Assembly: GCF_000203815.1 (NCBI RefSeq)
Contig: NW_004457711.1
Coordinates: 186,001 to 250,000, forward strand
Reading direction: 5' to 3'
DNA from: Cavenderia fasciculata
Taxonomy: Eukaryota; Evosea; Eumycetozoa; Acytosteliales; Cavenderiaceae
Length of the DNA stretch: 64,000 nucleotides
Within the stretch, counting starts at the first letter, position 1. Every line of letters starts with the position of its first letter. Positions 12,997-24,179 of the stretch are shown here, one piece after another. The notes beneath the pieces are model-generated. The model made no database searches and was not told where the DNA came from. It saw only the letters and a program-made list of their open reading frames with translations. The position numbers and the translations under genes are program-made.

Positions 12997-15365
12997 ATGG
13001 GTTCAAAATCAAGTAAACAACAACAACAACAACAACAACGTAGTACTATTAGTGGAAATAATAGTACTAGTGTACTTGGAAACAAAAATACAAGAAGAAG
13101 AGACTTGGAAAATGAAGAAGAAGAATCATCTGACGACAGTGATGAAGCAGATGATATATGTGACAAAAATAATAATAATAATAATAATAGAAATAATAAT
13201 AACAATAAATTATTATCCTCTTCATCCTCTTCCACGTCACTATCTCCATCCTCTTCATTTTTATCTTTGGAAAATGCAGTCAATGTTGCGGGTAGTAGAT
13301 TGACCAAACTACCAAATATTGTAATTGGTAATATATTCCATGTGATTGATAATAACCGTGATAAACTTGCTTTGTTTAATACTTGTAAAAAGATGAGAAG
13401 TCTTAGAAACTTTCTCTACTTTTCAAATATTGACATTGCACCTCCTCCCTATGGTCGTGATTATGATTATGCCTTTTTGGATTGTGCTGAAATGATTACA
13501 CTTCCTCTATCCATTTATAATCATTTCATTTCAACCCTATATCATTTACCTGCTTTCATAAATAATAATAATATTGGTAATGAAGACGAAAAAAGACAAA
13601 TCAAATTAAAATCGTTGACTATTTATGATTTTGAAGCTACTGGTATTGATTTGTCAACATTACCTAATTTTATCAATTGTATTACTTTGGTTGGTCCATT
13701 TAATTCTTCCGTTGGAATGGAAAATAATAATAATCAATTAAATAATAGTATCAATAGTTTATTAAGTAGTAATGGTATAACTCGTCAAAGAGAATTTATT
13801 ATACCTGATCATGTTACTTCTCTAACTCATTATTATACTGGTATGAAACAACATTAATGAAATGAATGAATATATAAATATTTTTATATTAACTTTCTCT
13901 CTCTCTTTTAGGAAGAGGAAATTCACCACTTACAACATGTCATTTCCCAAATGTAAAGACATTGACTATATTACCACCACCAACTATAAGAGATTTACCT
14001 TCTTCACCATCACAATCTCTATCTTCTTCTACTTCTTCCACTTCCTCCCTAACTTCTACATCCTCTTCTGCTGTTTGGCCTAATTATAATAGTATACATA
14101 CCTCCTTTACTCATCTATGTGTCACCAAAAATGGGTTGATTCCCAACATGTCGTTGTCACAATTGACACACATTCGATTCAACAATGAGTTTAATTCGCC
14201 AATCTATCCAGGTCTGCTTCCCAACACGGTCACTCATCTTCGCTTGGGTGAGCGGTTCCAGCAACATCTCGAGCCAGGATCACTGCCTGCATCGTTGCGA
14301 TGGGTTTGTTTTGGCTTTGACTACAACTCGATGATTTCTGTTGGCGTATTGCCTGAATCACTCTTGCACGTCATCAATATATCACCTGCACCCGGATCTC
14401 TACCATCAAGACTACGCTCACTCATTCTCTCACCACATTTCAATAATCCTCTTGGTAAAGAGTTGGGTGAGAGTTTAAAACATCTTAGAACACTTGATAT
14501 TGGTGGATTCAACCGGTTACTAGACGCTGGCATGTTGCCGCGATCTCTTGGTACCCTGGTCATTGGAAGATCCTATGACAATAGAATAGAAACATCTGCT
14601 CTACCAATGACACTGTCTAAAATAGTTGATAGAAGTTTACCACTTGCCAATGGTATATCCTATCCTCTGCTACCATCGACCATTACAACTCTCGAGATTG
14701 AGCATTATGACCAGTCAGTCAAAGGTGCACTTCCACAATCTCTAGACCGTCTCGTACTCTATCTTAACCCGTCCAACACCTCTGTCATCCATCTACCCCC
14801 TCACCTAACTCATCTTACACTTAAAGGTTGTCTCAAACAATCTTGGACATCAATCTTTCCACAACCTCTAAAAAGTTCAAGAGATAATGATAATAATAAT
14901 AGTATGGGACTACTACCATTATCATTGACTCATCTTTCATTGTTGGTGACAACTAGAAATAGTCGACTTGATGAAAGAGTATTTCCACCTCGATTGACAC
15001 ACCTCAAATTTGGAGATAGTTTTGAAATTACTCAAATCAAAACACTGGCATTACCAGATAGCCTGTCGTATCTTTGGTTTGGCAAATCCTTTAACCTCCC
15101 ATTTGGCAAGAATGTACTCCCACCTCACCTCAAGTTCCTTCGTCTCGGGTCAGAGTATGTCAACCCACTACAGAATCTACCCAAATCAATTGAAACCCTC
15201 TTAATTGATTGTCAGTACATTCATTCGTTGCCTGTCCACATTCCACGTATCAAGTTTGAAAATCGTTTCGATCTTGAAAACTTTACACTCTATTGTGGTT
15301 TCCCCTATCATTCAAATCAATTAATAATCTCTGAAAAAGAAAATGATGATGAATTTAATATCTAA
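12997..15365 (+). CDS. FNIP-repeat protein with F-box-like region and N-myristoylation signature
   Basis: Exons 12997-13840 and 13912-15365 encode about 765 residues. The N-terminus MGSKSSK fits the MGxxxS/T myristoylation consensus, so membrane anchoring is possible. Gln, Glu/Asp and Asn runs follow. Residues about 100-135 (LTKLPNIVIGNIFHVIDNNR) resemble a degenerate F-box. From about residue 330 there are repeated units of the FNIP type, in which LPxSL..L.fG..fN..i..G alternates (for example LPNTVTHLRLGERFQ, then LPASLRWVCFGFDYN). FNIP repeats form an LRR-like solenoid that is greatly expanded in dictyostelids and often coupled to F-boxes, which suggests substrate recognition in ubiquitin ligases. 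The FNIP call is secure; the F-box and myristoylation calls are predictions. Confidence 0.88.
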
Positions 15366-15976
15366 AATAAAAATAATCTAGATAGAAAAGAGTAGTGTAG
15401 TCAGTCATTGTGTGAGAGGGGTGGGGGGTGATACTTTTGTTTTTCAATTGGAACATCGTATTTGGATTGTTTTTTTTTTTATAGTATCTAAACACATTCG
15501 TAAACACTCTTTTTACGATGTAATACCACTGTTGTATTGATAGAGAGTGTGTAATTAAAAGCTACTAGTTGTATTTTGACATACGTAACCACACTTATGT
15601 ATAACAATATATTTCTAAAACAAGAAAACAAGATAAACCTAGTTGGACATGTGAGGAAGTTCAACATACTAATTAAGTAGCAATGCATTAGGAACCTATC
15701 TAGGAATGTTTCTACTTTCTCTTAGAGTATGAACCTTTAAAACCACCTCGAATTCCATTCAATTCAACAACACAAACAATAATTTAATTATTTATTTATT
15801 TATTTTTAACATTTATATATATTATTTATTTATTACCACCAATAGTAAGCAAATACTTTTATGTATAAGTACATTTAATTTATTTAGGAAACAAAAAAAA
15901 AATCATTCAGTATGTATAAAAAAAAAAAAAATAAAAAAATATATATATTTATATTATTTATTATCTTTCCAGAAAA

Positions 15977-16019
<43 letters not shown>

Positions 16020-16071
16020 ATTTTAATATTTTTTTTCTATTTCTATTTAATATTTTTTTTTTTTTAAAGAA
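15366..16071. other. intergenic region upstream of SCAMP
   Basis: About 700 bp with no convincing ORF. The last 280 bp are extremely AT-rich, with poly-A runs, an (AAAT)n array and a poly-T run directly before the SCAMP start. This is a typical dictyostelid promoter composition. Confidence 0.5.
15972..16021. repeat. (AAAT)n microsatellite
   Basis: About a dozen AAAT units immediately upstream of the SCAMP gene, flanked by poly-T. Confidence 0.9.
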
Positions 16072-17069
16072 ATGGAGAATCAAAATCAAGAAGGAACTTC
16101 ACAAAGAGCAAGTGAATTCCCACCAGCTGAGAGTTTCCCACTCTCGACACCAGCACAAGCCACCAATGTTGACTCACAGTCGTTGATGGAAAAGGAACAA
16201 AACTTGATGCGTTGGGAACAAGAGTTGAGAGAACGTGAAAGAATCTTGCAACAACAACACAACGACCAATTATTGCACACCAATGCCGCCGGAGGATCTG
16301 TCGCTGCCGTCCCCGTCGTCCATGCCGGTGACTCGACCTACAACCACAACGCCGGTACCGCCGGTATGGGTCCACATGGAGATGTCCGTGGTCCAACCAC
16401 CTACCAATACGAACCACTCGGTGAAGCCAACTACCCATCGTTCTTCCCAGTGACACGTTTCGCCGTCGAGGAGGATATTCCATATGCCAACCGTCGTCTT
16501 GTCCGTCTCTCGGCCGTCACATTTGCTGCCTGTGCCGTCGCTCTCATCTGGAACTTTGGTGTGTCCATTGGTGCCCTCACCATTGGTGCTCACGGTAACT
16601 TCTTTGTTGCCCTTTTCTACATGCTTGCCGGTATCCCCATCTGTTACTTTGTCCACCGTCGTCTCTACCGTGCCGCTCGTACCGGTGAACCACATGCCCA
16701 ATACAATTTCCTTGCTGCTTACATGGGTCTCTTGGCCTTTAACTTTATTTTCTGGTTAGGTTTCAAGAAGTCTGGTATGCAGTATGTATCACAAAACAAA
16801 CAAACCAACCAACCCTAAAACAACCAACCATATTAACCTCCTTCTTCTTTACTTCTTCTTCTTCTTTTAGTGGATTGATTTGGATGATTAATTTGTTCCA
16901 CAATGATCATAATGCAGTCGGTGCTCTTAATGTCATTTCACTCTTCTTCTTTACCGTTACGTTGATCCTTGTCGCTGGTATCTTCTTCAAGGTACTCAGA
17001 ACCACCTACACCAAGCGTAACACTGGAGAGCATAACATGTCCTTCAAGAGTTACTTGAAGAGTAGATAA
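16072..17069 (+). CDS. secretory carrier membrane protein (SCAMP)
   Basis: Exons 16072-16781 and 16871-17069, joined through a His codon (SGM-H-GLIWM), encode about 302 residues. The order fits SCAMPs. A cytosolic N-terminus carries a short coiled coil (MEKEQNLMRWEQELRERERI). The amphipathic segment before the first helix follows (NYPSFFPVTRFAVEEDIP), then four hydrophobic helices (about 145-165, 178-198, 220-240 and 255-280). SCAMPs are post-Golgi recycling-vesicle membrane proteins acting in exo- and endocytosis. The usual NPF endocytic motifs are absent from the N-terminus. Codon use is GC-rich and regular, suggesting high expression. Confidence 0.9.
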
Positions 17070-17278
17070 ACATCTTATCTTACCTTCAAAGTAAAATAGA
17101 AAATGAAAAATAAAACAAAAAGAACAACCTTATTTATTAACTAAACTTTGTGAAATAATAATTCAATTAATTACTTTGCTATTATTAACTCAAATTATTT
17201 GTTTGTTTGTTAACAAATGTCATCTTTATCTTTATCTTTATCTTCAACAACAACAACAAGTATAAACTTTGTGTCACT

Positions 17279-18166
17279 ATGTTTAGAAATACAGTACTTA
17301 GGAAACAAATATTCTATTGGATACAAGTTATTTGTGAACCTTTGAAACAACCTAAATCACCGCATCGGTTTCGAACAAAGTATGAGATACAAGTATACGG
17401 ATTACGAGGATCTATCAAGGGAAGTGACTTGATTCGATCTATATACCATGACTATGATGCTATTGGACAATATGCAATGACATGGGATTTTCTCAAACAC
17501 TATATTTTAGCTTTGCCACCGCTAACGACCGACGATTATACTATTAAAGTAATTAGATCAAAAGCAATCAATCGATATTGTAAACACCGTAATGCAAACT
17601 TTCAAACATTTCTACACCTTGTACAATATTGGTCTACAATGTTTTCACCCGACACTGATCTATTGTCTGAAGTTGCAAGATCAGGTAATGTTGAACTAAT
17701 CAATGGACTCATCAAAGGATACCGAGGTAGCATACATATTAATTATAAAGATATAATGGATAATGCATGTTATTATGGTCATTTGGATTTGGTTCGATAT
17801 TGTTACACCAACAATACAATTAAAGAGTTTGGACCAAATTCATTAAATTGTGCAGTTATCATGGGACATGTCAATATTGTTCGTTTCATTCTAGATCAAC
17901 ATCTAGATGGTGGACAACAAAATCTTTTACATAAAATAACATCATCATCAATGGAAAGAGCAATAGAAAGAAATAATGGGATTGCAATGGTTCATTTCTA
18001 TTTGTATGATTGTACAACTGACCAACAAACCATTCCAATTGATGATCTTTGTAAAATGGCTACCAAACATTCTAAATTGGATATTCAACAATTACTCGAT
18101 CATTATAAACTTGAACAACAACAACAACAACTGTTATCATCGTCATCATCATCGTTATTGAAATAA
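17279..18166 (+). CDS. ankyrin-like repeat protein of a dictyostelid family
   Basis: A single exon of 295 residues. The ATG at 17279 (MFRNTVLRKQIFYWIQ) is chosen because the upstream in-frame part is a repetitive TTTATC leader without an ATG. After an N-terminal domain there are ankyrin-like units: LLSEVARSGNVELINGLIKG, DNACYYGHLDLVRYCYTNN and LNCAVIMGHVNIVRFILDQH. The C-terminus ends in Gln and Ser runs. Ankyrin repeats mediate protein binding. No enzymatic domain is visible and the partner is unknown. Confidence 0.8.
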   Translation: MFRNTVLRKQIFYWIQVICEPLKQPKSPHRFRTKYEIQVYGLRGSIKGSDLIRSIYHDYDAIGQYAMTWDFLKHYILALPPLTTDDYTIKVIRSKAINRYCKHRNANFQTFLHLVQYWSTMFSPDTDLLSEVARSGNVELINGLIKGYRGSIHINYKDIMDNACYYGHLDLVRYCYTNNTIKEFGPNSLNCAVIMGHVNIVRFILDQHLDGGQQNLLHKITSSSMERAIERNNGIAMVHFYLYDCTTDQQTIPIDDLCKMATKHSKLDIQQLLDHYKLEQQQQQLLSSSSSSLLK

Positions 18167-18921
18167 ATAAATAAAAGTATATACTTCTTTGGTAGATTTA
18201 TTTAGGGTGGAAAAACACTTGATAAACAACATTCCTTTTCTCCAACCAGGGATTTCATCATCGGCCAAAGGCTATCGTCTAGGATATACCCAAGAATTAC
18301 TTGCAGACGTCTTGTGCCTTTTAACAAAAAAAGGGAAAATAATAAAGATTAAAAGATAATTAGAAATTAATATCATAATGAATTAATATCAGTTTTATTA
18401 ATACTTACGATCGTAGTATATGTAGTAGCTTTCTACATATGTACCAAGGTACAAGACGTCGTACAGTTAAAACTGTGATATATCCATAGATGGTAGCCTA
18501 GAGTCAATCATAAAATGCCTCGTATAAAGAAGAAGATTGTTTGTTTACCAAATGTTATTTGCCATCTTAAAAAATGTCTAGACAAGAAGTATATAATTTA
18601 TATATATATATTTATTTATTTGTTTACTTTTAGGAATACAAGTAAAAAATGAGTTGGACAGGGCTTGGGTTGGAATGATGTTGGAGGAGAAAAAAAAAAA
18701 AGATTTTTTTCATTTTTTTTTTTTTATTTTCCCAAAGGTTTGATCTGAAAGGAGAGAGGTCACTCAAAGTCGTCCATAAGTACTTGTCATCATCTTCGTC
18801 GAGTTGTTGTTGTTGTGTCGTTTAAGTACAAGTACAAACTATTTTTGAAAACAAGATAGTTAGTTAGTAGTGTAGAGTAACTTAGAGAAAGAAAGAACGA
18901 TCTTTTAACAGAGAGAGAGAT
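18167..18921. other. intergenic region upstream of NAA15
   Basis: Apart from the inverted repeat listed separately, this gap has poly-T and poly-A runs and an AGAGAGAGA leader just before the ATG. No gene is seen. Confidence 0.5.
18262..18505. repeat. imperfect long inverted repeat
   Basis: Arm 18262-18325 (GGCCAAAGGCTATCGTCTAG, to the end of CTTGTGCCTTTTAAC) is roughly complementary to 18443-18505 (ACCAAGGTACAAGACGTCGT, to GGTAGCCTAGAGTC). Matching blocks include ACAAGACGTC, TATATCC and TAGCC. The 117-bp loop contains a second small hairpin (TATATGTAG..CTACATATG). It lies in the 755-bp gap between the ankyrin-like gene and NAA15, where I see no ORF. Confidence 0.6.
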
Positions 18922-21900
18922 ATGGCACCTCCAACAAAAACAGCAGCAGCACCAAAAGAGGTTAAATTAACAACCAAAGACACCAACACACTCAAGACAT
19001 TGTCTAAACTATTCGATGAACGTAAATACAAAAAGGCGATCAAGCAGGCCGACGCCTTTCTCAAGATTCATCCAACCAATGTCGATGCACTCTGCTTCCG
19101 TACATTGACACTCTACGGATTGAATCTAAAGGAAGAAGCTCACGCTGCCGGCAAACAGGTGGTTCGTGACAACATGTCGTCGTTTACAGCTTGGCATACA
19201 CTCGGTTTCCTGCATCGTAACGACAAGAACTTCCCAGAGGCTCTCAAGTGCTTCCGTACGGCACACAGAAACAACAAAGAGTCGGTACAGATCCTCAAGG
19301 ACATGTCGTTGATTCAAATCTTCCAACGTGACTATCCAGGCTTGTTGGACTCTTACAAGACACTGCTTCACTTGCAACCGGGTTACAAGGGTCATTGGAT
19401 CGGACTCATCACTACCTACCATCTCATGGGTTCGCACAGCCAAGCCATCTTTATTCTCGATGAATTCATTAATGTGTTGGATCAGGAAAACGAAGGAATT
19501 CGTCGTTCTGAACTCATCCTCTACAAGGTTCAACTATTAGATGAATCAAATGAATTGGATAAAGCTCTATCTTTATTAAAATCTGATGCTAAATTTATTG
19601 TTGATAAACTTTGGGTAAGCAAACAAAAAAGACAAGACAAAGACAAAGATTAGATTACTAATTCATTCTTTTATTTTTGTAGGCAAAGAACAAGACTGGA
19701 GAAATTTACATTAAAAAGAATATGTTAAAGGAAGCTGAAAAAGTATTTACTGATTTGATTAAATTAAATCCAGATAATATGAATTATCATAAGAAGTTTT
19801 GGGAATCTAAAGGAATTAAATCAATTGGTATGAATTGAAACAAAGAAAGAAAGAAAAAAAAGAAAGAAAAAGAAATATTAATATTAATATTATTTTTTGT
19901 TTGTTTTTCTCTTTTATTTTTTAGAAACAATTACAAAAGAACAAATTGAAATATTAAAACCAATTTATGCTGAATGGGGAGAACTAAATCCAAAGAGTTT
20001 TGTAATTCAAAAGATTCCATTAAACTTTTTGCCATCAGACTCTGAAGGGTTTTTAATAAGATTGGCCAAGTTTTCTAGACACTTTTTGGTCAAGGGTATT
20101 CCATCACTCTTTAACAACCTCAAATCATTGTACAATGGTGGTGATGATAAGAAATCAAAGGTGATTGAAAAGTTCTTTGAAGAGACTTTGCAATCATTGA
20201 TTGAAAAGGGTACACTTGTTGGAAGCGACCAACAAGAATCACCATCCACCTTGTTGTGGTGTCGTTACTTTTTGGCTCAACATTATGATCGTGTTGGTAA
20301 GATTAAAGAGTCGTTTGAACAAATTGACAAGGCCATCGAACACACCCCAACCAATGTCGACAATTACATTGTTCGTGCCAAACTCCTCAAGCACAATGGT
20401 GATTTGGTTGGTGCCGCCCAACAATACGAGCACGCCCGTCAACTTGATTTGGCCGATCGTTACCTCAACACAAAGAGTGCACTCTATGCTCTCCGTGCCG
20501 ACGAAAGAGACAATGCCTCCAAGATTTTCAAAACTGTCATTGATCCAAATGACTCGACCATGTTTAACATTTCCGAGTACCAATGTATGTGGTATGAAAA
20601 TGAATTGGGTCAAAGTTATTATAGAACTGGAGATAATGCAATGTCTCTTAAAGCTTTACATTTAGTTGATAAGGTAAAAATAGAAAAATAGAAAAAGAAA
20701 CAAAAAAACAATTATTAATTCTTTTTATTTTCTATTTTCTTTTTAGGCATTCACAGAATTTATTGAAGATCAATTTGATTTCTTTAATCATATGCAGAAA
20801 AAGTTAACATTGAGAGCCTATGTTGACTTTTTAAGATGGGAGGATCAAGTATACAAGAATAAACCTTTCCTCGATGCTGCCAAGTTGTTGGTCAAGGTTT
20901 ATTTGACTTTATTAAAGAAACCATATGTTAAACCAGTTGAAACAACACAATCATCAGCTGGTGTTGCCACCGCCGCCGAAACTGCTTCTGCTCCACCTAC
21001 TACTACCGAACCAACCGCCACTACCACTCCAGTCGTCAAAGAAAATGAAAAGAAACAAAATAACAAACAGAATAACAAACAAACACCACCACCACCACCA
21101 AAGAAAGACGATGACGATGAAGTAGAAGTTGATGAAAAGAACAAGGTTGATGAAGATCCACTCGGTGAAAAATTAGCCACCGTTCCAAATCTTTTGGAAC
21201 AAGCCAACAAATTCCTAAAGACAATGTTGAAATTCAATCCAGATTCAGTTGATGCTCATTTATTAGCTTGTCAATGTTATCTTGAAAAGAGTAAAAAAAA
21301 ATAGAGAAAAAAAAGAAACAAATTAATTATTTATTAATCTTTTTTATTTTTATTTTGTTTTAGGAAAATATTTATTAATAATTCAATCATTATTAAAAGT
21401 AAAACAAGTTGTTCCAAATCATCCATTAATATTCAAGAATGTTGTAGCAATGTATAGACAAGTTGAACAACAAGCCGATACAACTGATGCATCGGTCAAG
21501 AAAATTTTGGAAGATGAAAAGGCAAACTTGTTTGATGGTGCCACTTCACTATTGCAGTTTGTCGAACAATACGCTGCCAAACACAAAGATTCACATGCAC
21601 ATCAATTCATTGCTGGTGAACAATTATATCATCTCACCAAGGATTCTGCCAAGGCTTTGGATTTGATTGTCAACAGTGTCTCTAGCAGTGCCACTGCCTC
21701 TTGGGACAATTGTAGAGAAAATCTCGTTCATTTGAAATCAGTATTCTGTGACATTGGCAAGATTGATCAATCATTTGCCGATAATCTCATCCAACAATAC
21801 ACTGAAAAGTGTAAGATTAGATTCCCATTGGCTAATTATTTCCAACCTCCAAAATCAATTGAACAATCAACTGAAGAATCAACTACTACTACTACTACAA

Positions 21901-21932
21901 CTACAACAACAACAAACGGAACTAGTAATTAA
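18922..21932 (+). CDS. naa15: NatA N-terminal acetyltransferase auxiliary subunit (NAA15)
   Basis: Five exons (18922-19614, 19683-19827, 19925-20673, 20747-21290, 21364-21932) keep one frame and encode about 899 residues, close to the family length. NAA15 is the TPR scaffold that binds the catalytic NAA10 and anchors NatA to ribosomes, acetylating nascent N-termini after Met removal. TPR helices run through the whole protein (YKKAIKQADAFLKIHPTNVD, ALCFRTLTLYGLNLKEEAHA, FTAWHTLGFLHRNDKNFPEA). The family-typical segments KHWIGLITTYHLMG-like and LLKVKQVVPNHP are recognisable. A charged Lys/Asp/Pro-rich insert (about residues 700-760) replaces the acidic linker of other NAA15 proteins. The C-terminus has a Thr run. 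The first intron directly follows a Trp codon. NAA10 is not in the window. Confidence 0.95.
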
Positions 21933-22447
21933 ATAAATTAAAAAAGAGATAACAAATTAATTAATTAAATAAATATTATTACAGTAGTAGAGAGATTGAA
22001 ATAAAATAGAATAGATTGATTAATTATTTACCTCTATGGTTTCAACAAAATAACAATACCCTCCCTCTTTAAAGATGATTCTTACCAAGATAACAAATCT
22101 GGAGAGTGGTTGTGGTTTTGAATCATCCAAAGCAAAGAGGCAACAACAAGAAGAAGAGTCCGTTTGTTTCAAAATGAAAAGTCATATCTGTATGTGTCGC
22201 CATCATGTTTGAGTGCTACTCTACTTTTCAAAATTAATTTGGTGATGATGTTCAAAGCTTTAACAAAACTCAAAGCTTTGAACATCATCACCAACCTAAT
22301 TTGAAAAGTAGTGTAGTTTATTATCTTGTTCATTATTTCTTTTGATTTGCTAGTGCACATAATAAAATACTAAATTAAATAATAATAATAATTATTATAT
22401 TTACTACTTTATCGATGGGATGGTACTACTACTACTACTACTTTACT
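21933..22447. other. convergent intergenic region
   Basis: A 515-bp gap between the 3-prime ends of NAA15 and the minus-strand F-box-like gene. It contains the strong hairpin at 22216-22316 and otherwise AT-rich sequence and an ACT repeat (about 22426-22440). Confidence 0.5.
22216..22316. ncRNA. candidate hairpin RNA or fold-back element
   Basis: Arm 22216-22261 is the reverse complement of 22272-22316 with about four differences. The inner 23 bp (TTGGTGATGATGTTCAAAGC, then TTT) match perfectly and the loop is 10 nt. The structure resembles a plant-like pre-miRNA or a fold-back transposon remnant. Transcription is unproven, and the strand cannot be set from sequence. Confidence 0.45.
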
Positions 22448-24046
22448 TTATCTTAGACGATTAAATGTAGGCTTACAATCACCACCAACATCAGTAATAT
22501 TATAACCAAAATAATCTAGTGTTGTGTTTAGAGTGATTGCATCTTTAATTCTCTTTTCCAATACTTCTTTTTCATCTTCATTTCGATTGTCAATGTTGTC
22601 TTGGTTGGATGATACTACAAATTGAATTTTAAGGTGTTTAAGATTGGGATGTGTATTTTGACTGATAATCAAAAGGAATGATTCATTCAATGCACTATAA
22701 TCAACTATATAATTTTTAAATAAATAAATATTAAGTGTTAATATTAATATTTTAAATTTTGTATTGTTTAATAAATAAATAAACATACAATTAATATTAT
22801 GATGATATAAAATGATTTTAAATCTCTCTAATGATTGACTTAGAATATTGGTTGAAATGATCGATGTGAAAAAGAATTCATAATTTAATTTGAGTGTTGT
22901 CATTACTGTATTGTCTCTGAATGCTTCCATATATCTTTGTTTGATAGCTATTTCAGTGTTGTTTGGTGTCACTCTATAGATATTAAAGTATTTTACTTTT
23001 TTGCATTCTCTGATTGCATTGAAAAGATTTTCCACAAGATTGGGATCATCATATCCCTCGGCCATACCAATTCTATCTTCAAGAGCATATACATTTCCAG
23101 GAGGTTCTTTATCGGCTGCCCAAAAGTACTCGATTTCATTGATATCTTCACCATGATCACTTGAAAAAACTTCGAATAGCATACCGGGGGCAAATCCATA
23201 CGAAAGGTTCACCTTTAGATGTGTCTTGTAGGGTACTCTAATAGCATTAAACCAAATATCTTGTGTACCAAACTTGTTGGAATCCTCGTCTTGGTCTGCT
23301 GGTCTTTTATTACCAGACATTTGAAAGATTCTGAGCTTTTTGATGTTATTAACAACTATAAAAGCCCCTAGGATTTTATCAGCCAAAGAGATTACCTCCT
23401 CTGGTGCTAAATCTTCTTCTTCTTCTTCTTCTTCTTCTTCTTCATCATCATCTTCTTCTTCTTCTTCTTCTTCTTCTTCTTCTTCTTCATCTTCATCTTC
23501 ATCTTCATCTTCATCGATACCATGTAGTGGCAAACGCATTGTAATGGTGAGACTTGGGAACAATCGTTCGGTGGTATGGAGAGTTTTGATAAAAGAATGT
23601 TCCAGGTGGGATTGATGAAGGTAATCTGGGAAAACAGTGATGTGTTCCAATGGCAACGGGTGATTGTCATTGATTGTTTTCTTATCGATGCCTTCGACAA
23701 TTTCATAGAATGCGTTATGGATATAGTCAGTGTTGGCACCCAAAGTCAATGATCGTAGTTGTTTGATGATAGAGTATTGATTTGATTGAGCGAGCATCAT
23801 CCTAACCAATATCGATACATCGTTACTACATATACTATCAGACCAGATAGTAGATATCATCGATGACACTACTTTAAACCAATGTTTGGATACCCGTGCC
23901 AATTGATATGATTCCTCTGAAAAGTTGTAATATTTCTTTTTAAATACTCTTACTACATCTTGTGATAGTATATACTCTATAATCTCTGATTGTATTATTA
24001 ATGGTATTGATATTGATGTCATCTTTTGACTGCAGTTGTGATACAA
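22448..24046 (-). CDS. F-box-like protein with long Asp/Glu run
   Basis: An open frame of 532 codons. An internal AT-rich segment (22788-22705, GTATGT..TATATAG, 84 bp, stop-free) is probably an intron, leaving about 504 residues and the joint NIN-F-DYSALNES. The second Met (24022, MTSISIPLIIQSEIIEYILS) resembles the usual start of dictyostelid F-box-like proteins and may be the real start. The N-terminal 80 residues fit an F-box-like helix set (QLARVSKHWFKVVSSMISTI). Residues about 175-210 are an almost pure Asp/Glu run encoded by CTT/CAT repeats on the plus strand. The remainder has weak LRR character (LKTLHT, LKLNYEF, LKHLKIQF). Function is unknown beyond likely protein binding. Confidence 0.75.
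   Translation of the reverse strand: MYHNCSQKMTSISIPLIIQSEIIEYILSQDVVRVFKKKYYNFSEESYQLARVSKHWFKVVSSMISTIWSDSICSNDVSILVRMMLAQSNQYSIIKQLRSLTLGANTDYIHNAFYEIVEGIDKKTINDNHPLPLEHITVFPDYLHQSHLEHSFIKTLHTTERLFPSLTITMRLPLHGIDEDEDEDEDEEEEEEEEEEEEDDDEEEEEEEEEEDLAPEEVISLADKILGAFIVVNNIKKLRIFQMSGNKRPADQDEDSNKFGTQDIWFNAIRVPYKTHLKVNLSYGFAPGMLFEVFSSDHGEDINEIEYFWAADKEPPGNVYALEDRIGMAEGYDDPNLVENLFNAIRECKKVKYFNIYRVTPNNTEIAIKQRYMEAFRDNTVMTTLKLNYEFFFTSIISTNILSQSLERFKIILYHHNINCMFIYLLNNTKFKILILTLNIYLFKNYIVDYSALNESFLLIISQNTHPNLKHLKIQFVVSSNQDNIDNRNEDEKEVLEKRIKDAITLNTTLDYFGYNITDVGGDCKPTFNRLR
23413..23517. repeat. CTT/CAT trinucleotide array inside a coding region
   Basis: A run of CTT triplets, interrupted by CAT, encodes the poly-Glu/Asp tract of the minus-strand F-box-like protein. 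Confidence 0.9.
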
Positions 24047-24179
24047 ATGAATTTAATACACTAAAAACCAATATTGATATTGGCTAGGAGCTCACTTCAT
24101 GTTCAAGAAAAGCTACCGTGGAACTTTAGTTTTATTAAAGAGATATAAAAAATAAATAATAAATATATATATATATATA

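Noticed and set aside
15488-15688. 66-codon minus-strand ORF
   Set aside because: No recognisable motif, AT-rich, in a promoter gap.
23340-23615. Poly-Ser ORF on the plus strand
   Set aside because: It is the antisense reading of the Glu/Asp array of the real minus-strand gene.
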